From: Mycteria americana
Lineage: Eukaryota; Chordata; Aves; Ciconiiformes; Ciconiidae
Length of the DNA: 64,000 bases
NCBI RefSeq assembly: GCF_035582795.1
Contig: NC_134365.1
Location: 220,489,887-220,553,886, forward strand
Direction of reading: 5' to 3'
Made by a program: the position numbers and the translations under genes. The notes below the pieces were generated by a model. That model was given only the letters and a program-made list of their open reading frames with translations, was not told the DNA's origin and ran no database searches. Of the stretch, positions 50,062-64,000 are shown in pieces (position 1 is the stretch's first letter; the number at the start of each line of letters is the position of its first letter).

Positions 50062-52071
50062 ATGTGGACTATTCTGGTGCTTGCTCTCTGCGGCCTCGCT
50101 GCAGCCGTGCCCTCAGAGGACAGGAAGCTGAGCGACAAGGCAACAACGCTGGCTGACCGCAGCACGACGCTAGCCTTCAACCTCTACCATGCCATGGCAA
50201 AAGACAAGAACATGGAGAACATCCTGCTGTCCCCCGTGGTTGTTGCCTCTTCACTCGGCCTCGTGTCCCTCGGGGGCAAGGCCACAACCGCCTCCCAAGC
50301 CAAGGCAGTGCTCAGCGCAGATAAACTGAACGACGACTACATGCACAGTGGGTTGTCCGAGCTCCTGAACGAGGTCAGCAACAGCACAGCCCGCAACGTC
50401 ACCTGGAAGATCGGCAACCGCTTGTACGGCCCTGCCTCCATCAACTTTGCCGATGACTTTGTGAAGAACAGCAAGAAACACTACAACTACGAGCACTCCA
50501 AGATCAACTTCCGAGACAAGAGGAGCGCCCTGAAATCCATTAACGAGTGGGCAGCCCAGACCACGGATGGGAAACTCCCAGAGGTCACGAAAGACGTTGA
50601 GAAAACTGATGGGGCCCTGATTGTCAATGCCATGTTCTTCAAGCGTAAGTTCTACCTTCAATTCTTGATACAAGTGACCCAAAACCTAGCGTGAGCCAAT
50701 ACAGAGCAGCCCAAATGGGAAGATGAACAAATCCTAGGTCCACTGGAGGCGTGCTCTTTTTCAGAGCGAGTAGTTAGGAACTGTGCATGTAATTACCAGT
50801 CATTCCCTTTTCTTACAAGCTGAATTTCTCTCTCCTGTAGCTCACTGGGATGAGAAGTTCCATCATAAGATGGTGGACAACCGTGGCTTCATGGTGACCC
50901 GTTCCTACACTGTGGGAGTTCCCATGATGCATCGCACAGGTACGTTGCAAACCTCCTGCCCCATGTCAAGACCAACCGGAGTTAATGCTCATTGCTGCTC
51001 CGTTACCCAGTTTTCCACCAACTGCTTCCAAGATTGGTTTGCCTCACGGTCAACGAGTGAGAGGGAACAAAGCAGAGTGTGCTTGTTCTGCTGACTCAAT
51101 CTCTCTGTGAGCAGAGAGAATCCATGTTTACTATTGGGTGGCTTGGCTGTTAGGAATAAATCCTAGCTCACCACGCAAACGAGAGCCGCAGTTTTGAGTT
51201 GTTGCCAAGTCCAATAATGCTGGGCCAGATCCCAAAACAGTGTTCAGACTCGCTTCCCTTGCTGGTCAGGGAAAGTCCAAGGTGAATTCACAACAAGGTT
51301 GTGGGTAACTTTGCCTCTGCTCCACATCTCACCATTTCCTGCTTCTGATTTCAAGGTCTCTACAATTACTATGATGATGAGACAGAGAAACTCCAGGTGG
51401 TAGAGATGCCACTTGCTCACAAGCTCTCCAGCATGATCTTTATCATGCCAAACCATGTGGAGCCTCTGGAGAGAGTTGAGAAACTGCTGAACAGGGAGCA
51501 GCTAAAGGCCTGGGCCGGCAAGATGAAGAAGAGATCAGTGGCCATCTCGCTGCCTAAAGTCATCCTGGAAGTCAGCCACGACCTTCAGGTAAAGGAGGTC
51601 CTTAAAGAAAACAGTTGGGCCTTACAGTTCTTTGGGGTGGGAGAGAAGATAGTGGGATGATGGGTTATCTGTGCCTGTCATCCTTTTTCCAGCGGCTAGC
51701 CTAACCATGGCTGGAAAGGATTGTAGTGTCATCTCTGGGAGGGTTGCTGACCTCTTTTCTCCTCCTAGAAACACTTGGCTGATCTGGGCCTGACAGAAGC
51801 CATTGACAAAACCAAGGCTGACTTGTCAAAGATCTCTGGCAAGAAAGACCTTTACCTGTCCAACGTCTTCCACGCTGCTGCTCTTGAATGGGACACAGAA
51901 GGGAACCCCTACGATGCTGACATCTACGGCCGAGAGGAGATGAGGAACCCCAAGCTCTTCTATGCTGACCACCCCTTCATCTTCATGATCAAGGACAATA
52001 AAACCAACTCCATTCTCTTCATCGGCAGACTCGTGAGGCCCAAAGGGGACAAGATGCGTGATGAGTTGTAG
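50062..52071 (+). CDS. SERPINH1: Serpin H1 (HSP47), collagen chaperone
   Basis: HSP47 binds folded procollagen triple helices in the endoplasmic reticulum and releases them in the Golgi as pH falls; it is a serpin that does not inhibit proteases. Coding exons are 50062-50644, 50841-50939, 51356-51588 and 51769-52071, all with GT/AG borders and phases that join cleanly (583, 99, 233 and 303 bases). They give 405 residues, the length I recall for chicken HSP47. Residues 1-15 are a signal peptide ([15 protein letters not shown]). N-glycosylation sites are N107-S-T and N112-V-T. The collagen-contact residues known in mammals have counterparts at Arg209, Tyr370 and Asp372. The C-terminus is RDEL, an ER-retrieval signal. 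The start codon follows GAAACC and opens the only signal peptide. The second and third residues differ from chicken as I recall it. Nothing is broken. Confidence 0.98.
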
Positions 52072-54225
52072 TTAGTTTTTTTTTTTTTTTCCCCAGAGCT
52101 TTGGTTTGTGTTTTTTAGTGGGAGATTTCAAAAAAGGGGAAACACTATTTTGTATCCTTCTCGAACTATGGGTGCTATTCAGACCAGGGTGCATTGTGAT
52201 GAGAAACCAGCATACACTTTTACCTCACCCCAAAATACTTATTGCACAAACCCACCTCCAGAGAGGAACAGGGGAGCCTGGCACAAGAGGGTCACCAGGA
52301 GTGCAAGGGAACTGGCATGCACTGTCTCAGCTACTGGCATCCTCAGCTGAGATGTTCAGGCTGATGCCTAGCTCTTCCCTGCACTAGAGTTAAACCTCCT
52401 GCTAAGTACCTTGCTGCTACCATCGGCCCTGCGAAGGCACAAGCCCTCCACCCTTCCATCGCAAATGCTTCTGCACGTTCAGCTCTGCCACTTACTTTTC
52501 TCCCCCTTTGATGCTATGCGGCACCACACCAGAGCGGCTCTGGTCGCTTTGCAGTTGTTCCTTGCTTCTCTCTTCTATCTTCAGTGGTATATAACAGAGC
52601 ACGAAGGGCCAATTCTGCGGTCCAGCCCCCTCTATGGCCCTGGGAGCAGAGCAGGACCATGACAGCATGTAAGAACGGAGATTGTACGGAGTTGTGCCTT
52701 TCCGTCCTGCCTAACCCTGCTCTGGATGACTGTTAGATGCTTCAACTGCAGCAGGTCATCAGCTCCTTAGCTAGAACATTCACTGCAAAGCCAAGTGCAG
52801 CTTTGCTCAACACTTCACAGAGAAGTAAGTGGCTTGGGGTGTCAGCAGAGAGGCCAAAGAGCAGATGGGCTTCTAGAAAGATAAACCTGAGGTGCCTTCA
52901 ACACTCCTGCATGGCAGGAATGGCTGTGCTCCACCCCTCTGGGGATCACGAAGGGGGCTCTTGGGCCAACATCTGGAATTAAACATCCTGTACCAGGCAA
53001 AGAGAGGAACTCCGCTTCTCTCAGTGCTTCTGCATCAGCACATAGGGCTGGGAAAGAGACAGTTACCACTGTGAAGGTTCTCCCAATTATGACCAGGGCT
53101 GGTACCCATCAGCTCCCGTAGCAGGCCAAGGGACTCCTGCTGGCTTCTCACAGGGAGGTGGATCAGGTTCACTTCCACTTTCTTGTTTAAATACAAAGCT
53201 TTAGAGCTGCCGTTACCTGACTTCCTAATGACCCTTTTCTGAAGCTCCTCTCCTCCATGATGCTTTAGCTCCCTGTTGGCTGACCTGGATAAGGGCACAC
53301 TGAAAAACAAATGTATTTATAGTTATACTCGTATTTATGTCTGATAATTAGCAAGTTTCACGGCCTGCTCCAGCCTAGACTTGGAGGCTATTCCTATCTT
53401 CTTCTCTTTAAGGGATATCATCAGGTTAATATTATTTAAAGAAGTAACTGATATGATCCCATGAGCGTTGAAGCACGGGTCAGGTAAGCCTTGCTACGCA
53501 CTGAGAGACATCACAAAGCAAGTAATGACAAGATTATTGAAATGAGAGAAATCTGGGCATCACAATTTAAGTGCCAGTTATTTGAAACCAGCAAGGACAG
53601 TGACTGCATTGCTTTGCTGTTTTATTTCCCTGCCAATGTGCTTGCTGTCAGGTTGCTACATAGAAGCCAAATACTGCATTTTTTCAGACCATACACAGCA
53701 CTAATTCCACTTATTTATTAAAGTTACAACCACAAAGTCTCCTATTAGGTGTTTCCTACAGGCAAAAATACAGCAGCTTGTGCCCCCAAGTTTGACCCGA
53801 CCATGCCTTCTCCAGGTTTGCAAGGTTACACAGTTGCAGAAAAGCTTGTCTGCCCTAATTCCTATCCAAGCCAGCCAGAATGGGAGATCTTGTCCCTACT
53901 CTCTTCCCAAAGTGCTTTCCCCACCGTGTTGGGAGGTAGGAGGCAATCCACAAGGACATACCCAAATGCACAGGAAGCCTAAAGCCCAGCTAGACACTAC
54001 CCGCTGAATCAGCGCACTGAAACCCACATGCTGTAGCACGTTATGGAGGATTGGGGGGGGCGGGGGGGGGGGTAAAAGGGGTGGGCAAGGCAAGAACACA
54101 CTGTGGGATATTGTGAATAATTTGCATCATGTGGATGCAGGCGTCTGATGGCTTTTATTGTCTGTTCTTGTACCACACAATGACAGTTGTATAATTTTGC
54201 AATAAAACTTTTTCAATGAACCTCT
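52072..54225 (+). other. SERPINH1: SERPINH1 3' UTR
   Basis: After the stop a U-rich tract follows, and no good AATAAA is seen until 54201. The long 3' UTR of about 2.15 kb gives an mRNA of roughly 3.4 kb, in line with the long HSP47 message I remember for chicken. ATTAAA near 53717 could serve as a minor site. A G run with one C break lies near 54052-54071. Open frames here are chance. Confidence 0.75.
54201..54206 (+). terminator. SERPINH1: SERPINH1 polyadenylation signal
   Basis: AATAAA is followed by ACTTTTTCAATG, with cleavage expected near 54220. The complementary strand has its own AATAAA (TTTATT near 54155), but RPS3 already ends far upstream, so the + strand reading is preferred. Confidence 0.75.
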
Positions 54226-57205
54226 GGCAGCCACAGTCACTTGCAGGGTTTGGGTGGAAAAAAATACTCTTAAAGAGCTTGGAGAGGTTCCTTGTCATCC
54301 TTAAATCCAACACACCTTTCTTAATCTGGTAATTATGGACCAAAATTAGACTTAATGCACAACAACACGTGAATTCCCATGACATCTGTGTCGTGGGAAG
54401 GGAACACTAATTAGCAGATTGGCTTTTCACTTTAACATTTTTCTCCTGAAACTGCAAGTATCCAGCATCTTTAATGCTTCACAGTCAAGAGGACCTACTG
54501 CCTTTCCCTGCTCTGACATTTAACAGAGCAGCAAATAGCTCAGTTAAAGAGAAAATATGGCAGTGTAGGAATAAAACTGAGGTGTTAGCCACAGGGACCA
54601 GCCTTTCCAACCCTATGACCTAAAGCTTCTCTAGCTGAGATCCAGTCGAGATAAATAGGGGAAAAAAGAACCACAAGAACCTGCACTATGGCTGTGGGAA
54701 TACAGCTAAATCTTGGAAAATCCAGCAGCGTCAGACCCTGCTGGCCCACGTCCTTCCACTGCTGGAAATGGATTAACCTGCTGTCCATTCAAGCATGCAG
54801 CCTTCTGCTACTCAGAAGCAAAACTAAAACCACAGACATCTCCCCTTCTCCCTGTGCCAAAACAGCACGTATCTGGGATAGGCAGGCACACACATCCTCA
54901 TGCAGCTCCTCACAGACTGAAAAAGCACCATATGCTTGCCAGATCAGTCTTCCACTGCAGAAAATTACAGCAGCCATCTCCAGCACTGTGGCAACCCAGG
55001 AACACCACCAACCTGGAACAGCAATATTGCAAGGAACTGAAAAGCTTTCCAGAGCTCCTGAGCCCATCCTAGCCCCAGCTCGTCTTGCAAGCAGCTTTAA
55101 ATACTTGTGGTTTTCATCCTAGGGAAGACAGCACCCTCAAGACACAGGGAACTGAACGAGTCCCCTGCCTCTCCTTTAGGAGCTTCTTCAAACAGCTCAC
55201 GGTGGTGGCATGCCCCAACCAATGCATGCTAGAAAGGTATTCAGTTCACACATGCAAACCTCAACCATTATGGGATAATCCTTGATGTTGTCCTCAACTT
55301 CTCACAACACGATGGGTGTAGCGAGATAAAATACCACTCAAACACACTGCTTGCACATCTCTTGATCTTACACGCAAGCAACTAAATATCTCTTGATTCT
55401 ACCAGTGATCAGCACTGATGGACCAGGTCAGAGGGCTCTAAACCAGAAAAAGAGTTGAGTGATCTCCAGGAAAGCCAGGCCTCACTGGAGGATTGCAGGA
55501 GAAATTTCCAGCTGATCATCATCTAGTATAGAGGGACTTTTAAGAATTTAGATACAACATGCAAGGCCTTGCACTGTGTGTCACCCTTCTACTGCTTCAG
55601 GCCTTCCAGCTTTCACACATTTCCTGCTCCTGCGAAGTGACAAAGCTGGTCTGTCACCTTTCTTTGGATTTTTTTTTTTCAAAATTCAAATTCATATTAA
55701 AAAATTTTAAAAAATTAATGTTGGTATCGCTTACTCTAACACTTAACATGTCATAACTTTTTTTTAAAGCTTTCCACTGAAAGACGTACACAGAAACCTG
55801 AAATCTGACTCATTCTCTGACACCCTGAGAAGGCACATCTGTCTCTGACAGACTTAACCAGCTTCCCAGCCAGCACCCTGCTAGGCTGGGTTTCCAGGAA
55901 GCCTGCCAGAGAAGCTGGGAACAGGAAGGCTGAGGCTCACACATCCAAACACGTTGGCAGACAGACCAGTTCCTGACACCATCAGTTTGAAATTCCATTT
56001 CATAAGTTACCTGCCCAGCTCTGCCAGAGGAGCCTCCTGAAAATGGAAATCTGGATGTAAAAGCTATTCCTAAGCAGCAAATTTTGCAGATTTGTACAAT
56101 TTTTGTCAATGCAACAAATAGATTCTGAATTTCTTGAAATCTGAACAAAACAAAGCCTTGATCCTGTACACAACATGATGTCTTATGCGCGTGCGTAACA
56201 GTCTCTTCCCATTAGTGCACCGGACTTGGAAAAACACACTGGGAAAGGAGCTGACAGAACTGGAATCTCTGTCTGAAACTTAACCAAATGCTCGGTCTCA
56301 CTGCTTCAGCTACAGGGCTTTAACTTGACCGCAGCAGACAAGAACAGCATCAAAAGCAACTCATACAGCAACAGAAGAGAAGTGAAAACACATCCCTGCC
56401 TACAGACTATGCATTTTAATAGTGTAAGTAGCCCTGTCATCTTATTATCAACTTCAGGATCTACTTATGTTATCCTACAGCTCATTAAAGCCAGTTATTA
56501 ATACAGTGACATATTAATGCACTATCTACTCAAGCTCAAATGAAGACAAGTTTTTTCCCCAATCGCTTAAATATCGCTTTTTCCCCATCTCAAAGCTTAG
56601 GACAGAAGGTTTGAAATCCAGAGTGTACACTTCCCCCCCCCCCCCCCCCAATGTGTAAATACCTACTCAGAAGTTTGTCTCACTCCCTATCTCCACCAAC
56701 TAAGGTTACCTGACCCTAACAGGAGCTATAATGTTCCTATATGGTCTACGGCCCGGAAAGTCACATAGTGAACGTCTTTTTAGTGATAAGGGAAATGGAT
56801 GTATGGATGTGAAAAAAGCATTTAGTAGAATATAGTACTTCACGTGAGAATATAGCATTCACATGAAGCCAGAAAGGTATAAACCACCGCAACTGCTTTG
56901 GACATTGCTAAAAAGCTCCCTCTTCTGGAAACCTCGGAGAAAGGGATTGGTATGTACCTGAAGTGTTACCAGTACTACTCCAGTTCATAGAGTGTCATTC
57001 ATGACCCTCTAAACACCGGATTGCTGCTCCAGCTCTACCTAGAAATCAGCATTTTGTCCCTACTTTGTTTAGATCAGGATCTGGTAAGTTCACTCCAAAA
57101 GGGTAACACAAGCTGGAAGAAATGCAACAGAATTCCTTCCATACCAAAGGCGGGAGCAAGGCTTTCCTGGAATACATCTTGCAAAAAAAAAAAAGCACCT
57201 CCACA
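54226..57205. other. Intergenic DNA between the two tail-to-tail genes
   Basis: This 3 kb stretch has no recognised gene or repeat. A C17 run lies at 56633-56649. Short AT-rich parts occur at 55670-55770. Confidence 0.6.
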
Positions 57206-57210
57206 AACAC

Positions 57211-57279
57211 TGTCTTTTGTGATTTTATTAAGAGATGTTTTCAGGACAGTCAAGCTTCTGGTTGCAGATGTTACAAACC
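57211..57279 (-). other. RPS3: RPS3 exon 7, 3' UTR only
   Basis: On the minus strand a pyrimidine tract ending TTTTTTGTTGTAG precedes 57279. The exon then reads through GGTTTGTAACATC to an AATAAA at 57224-57229 and ends near 57211. A U/G-rich stretch follows. The exon is under 75 bases and holds no coding sequence, since the stop codon lies in exon 6. Confidence 0.85.
57224..57229 (-). terminator. RPS3: RPS3 polyadenylation signal
   Basis: TTTATT on the + strand is AATAAA on the minus strand, placed about 50 bases into the last exon and followed by a GTGTTTGTGG-type downstream element. Confidence 0.85.
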
Positions 57280-57685
57280 CTACAACAAAAAACAAAATAC
57301 TGAGTGAGATGGTGGCAAACCATTTCCCATGACCATTCTCCTACCCAAAATGCTGAACAAACAGGCTCCAAGAGTTCAAATTAAACAGCATCTCTCACTT
57401 CTTGCATTTTAGCCATTGTTTTCTGCTTTCTGTTTTCTGCAGGTCTCAGACAATTTCAAGCTATCAATTTCTGCCTTAGAAGCTACTCGTTCAGGGAGAC
57501 AGGATTTCAAACCTTGATTATTTACTTACAAAACTAGCCTACATATTGTGCTCAACATTATTGGCTTTCAAGTCTTATCCCAAACTGGATCCCGTGGGGG
57601 GGAGTATATGAGGAATAAATACCCTGTGCTGTCAACCGCACACTGGTAGTAGGTGGTACAATGTTAAAACATCCAAGGCACTGAA

Positions 57686-57826
57686 CCCTTCTCAGACAAA
57701 TGGCCTCTAAATCACTCAAATTGTGACCCAAGGTCCCCATATCCATGCTGTAGAACACAACACGAAACAGGGCACTTGGACAAGAATATTCCCTTTCAGA
57801 CTCGTCATCTCATCTTCACTGAAGGG
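57686..57826 (-). ncRNA. SNORD15: SNORD15-like copy in RPS3 intron 6, degenerate
   Basis: This is the most diverged of three U15 copies in this gene. It keeps the CCCUUC/GAAGGG end stem, the GATGACGAGTC block and box D (CTGA, 57692-57695). Its box C reads GTGAAGA (57813-57819) instead of GTGATGA. In the rRNA-pairing stretch before box D it has one extra base compared with the other two copies (GAGGCCATTTGT, not GAGGCATTTGT). It may be a failing copy or one with a changed target. It lies in the last intron, upstream of the 3' UTR exon. Confidence 0.75.
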
Positions 57827-58039
57827 CATGCTTAGCTGGTTCGCAGCATGCCTTAAACCATGCCCCCTTCAGCCAGGGCAATACTCTAAATCCAACCCAG
57901 CTGATCACTGCACCTGGTACAATGCAGCAGCTTTTCCTTCCAGTACCCCAGCTACCTGACAGCTTTTTTGGTGACATGACACCTTTTCCGCATGGATCCT
58001 CACCAAAGCTACTTCCCACCGCTCGCAGGCACTTACCCC

Positions 58040-63121
<5,082 letters not shown>

Positions 63122-63124
<3 letters not shown>

Positions 63125-63134
63125 CTTGCGCCGC
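63122..63134 (-). promoter_or_regulatory. RPS3: YY1-type site at the RPS3 start codon
   Basis: CGCAAGATGGCGG, read on the minus strand, is the classic YY1 site that in ribosomal protein genes overlaps the start codon. Confidence 0.65.
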
Positions 63135-63144
63135 GCCGCCCGGC

Positions 63145-63153
63145 GGAAAGGAG
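63145..63153 (-). promoter_or_regulatory. RPS3: TOP-type start of RPS3 mRNA
   Basis: CTCCTTTCC on the minus strand, about 25 bases before the start codon, is the pyrimidine tract expected at the 5' end of ribosomal protein mRNAs. It puts them under mTOR/LARP1 translation control. A TATA-like GATATAG lies roughly 25-30 bases upstream (about 63176-63182). Confidence 0.7.
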
Positions 63154-63242
63154 GGAGCGGGCCCTGGAGGGAGGGCTATATCTGCCTTCCGCCGCTCCCC
63201 ATTGGGCCGGCGGGATCACGTGGGCTGGCGGGCGGGGGCCGA

Positions 63243-63255
63243 TGGGAAATGTAGT
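63243..63255 (-). promoter_or_regulatory. ZNF143/THAP11-type site
   Basis: Read on the minus strand this is ACTACATTTCCCA, matching the ACTACAnnTCCCA consensus of ZNF143 and THAP11. Such sites are typical of CpG-island promoters, often two-way ones. It lies about 90 bases upstream of the RPS3 start, with another GCCGCCAT core to its right. Confidence 0.65.
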
Positions 63256-63259
63256 CTTC

Positions 63260-63309
63260 CCGGTGCGCTGGCGCGCCGCCATGTTGGGGAGGCTTAACCC
63301 TACCGCTGT
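63260..63309 (+). other. Candidate divergent first exon
   Basis: To the right of the ZNF143-type site the + strand reads GCCGCCATGTTGGG and soon meets TCA|GTGAGT, a fair donor after 63309. A short frame starts MLGRLNPTAV. This could be the first exon of a divergent gene or of a non-coding promoter transcript. No downstream exon can be seen before the window ends. Confidence 0.2.
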
Positions 63310-64000
63310 CAGTGAGTTTTTCCGCCCTGCCAGGCTGCTGTGAACGCCCACAGCCGGCATTAAACCGGCTATAAAACCGGTATAAACGGGCACAGGAGTT
63401 AGCAGCACGATAATTCATCCCGATTTTCTATCTGGAGGCCCGCTCTGGTGGTAAAGAGGCCCTCCCCTCACAGCACTGCGACCAGCCACCCCAGGCGTGA
63501 GGGGAGCACAGCTCGCAGGCCGGTGGGAGATGAGGAGAGCAGCAGAGCCCCCCTCCTAACAGGCTGCTTCTGTCGTTTTAACCTATTTTTTAGGCAGTCA
63601 CAGATAAAGGAAACACCCATCAGGAAAAAGGTGTGAAAATCACGGACAGGCTATTTGGTTATTTCCAGGGAAACACCAGGAGTCTTTGCTGCCAGATGAT
63701 GCTATACTGTTATCCAGTAATTTGCTGCTTTATGTAGATTTTAACAATAGCTATTAACCATTTATAGTTAACCGTAAATATAGATGATAGTTAACTGTAA
63801 ACTTAAAGCTATTTATTGCAGGTCTTTCCTACTGTATGCGTGCAGCATCTTGAGCAACAGGGCTGTGGTCCCTATGCCTCGCTGCAAGACAAATGATTCA
63901 GTAAATAGGACAGTTGGGGCTCCGGGGCAGATCTTCTGTGGTTTTTTTTTCCTCCTACCACGGCATCATCACCTCTGCAGTCTGGGCACTGGGTTAAATT
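63310..64000. other. Unannotated right edge
   Basis: I see no exon or named repeat. The stretch at 63720-63810 is AT-rich with repeated TAGTTAAC/TAACCGTAAA-like words. Confidence 0.5.

Noticed and set aside
54153-54158. Minus-strand AATAAA as the end of RPS3
   Set aside because: A complete 3' UTR exon with acceptor and its own AATAAA is found at 57211-57279, much nearer the RPS3 stop codon.

Overview
This is a bird nuclear genome window. Two points support that: it carries many CR1 LINE fragments with the usual (ATTCTGTG)n-like 3' tails, and it holds two recognisable vertebrate genes whose spliced products read almost exactly like the chicken proteins as I remember them. The species cannot be fixed from sequence alone. 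The HSP47 signal peptide differs from the chicken one I recall, so it is probably not chicken.

Layout. 1-5.5 kb is gene-poor. A CpG island with a homopurine tract lies at 5.5-5.9 kb and ends in a good minus-strand splice donor, so it is a candidate first exon. By conserved order with mammals this could be GDPD5, but that is inference. 6-47 kb is about 41 kb of mostly non-coding DNA with young and old CR1 pieces. Its most striking structure is a pair of inverted, near-identical GC-rich arms of about 1.16 kb (27.99-29.15 kb and 31.31-32.47 kb) separated by 2.2 kb. One isolated minus-strand exon-like segment lies at 45.3 kb.

SERPINH1 (HSP47, the collagen chaperone of the endoplasmic reticulum) runs on the + strand from about 47.33 to 54.2 kb. 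It has a TATA box and a perfect heat-shock element, one non-coding first exon, four coding exons that rebuild a 405-residue serpin ending in RDEL, and a long 3' UTR. RPS3 (small ribosomal subunit protein uS3) runs tail to tail on the - strand from about 63.15 to 57.21 kb. It has six coding exons giving 243 residues and a seventh, purely 3' UTR exon. Three introns each hold a copy of the C/D box snoRNA SNORD15. The RPS3 start lies in a CpG island with a pyrimidine (TOP) start, YY1-type sites and, further out, a ZNF143/THAP11-type site that could mark a divergent transcript.

SERPINH1 (heat-inducible secretory chaperone) and RPS3 with SNORD15 (ribosome protein plus rRNA-modification guide) share no pathway; they are simply neighbours. 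Almost all remaining open frames in the window are chance frames in GC-rich or repeat DNA. No undescribed multi-gene system was found. The best leads are the inverted repeat, the third and degenerate SNORD15 copy, and the unassigned exon-like and promoter-like segments.
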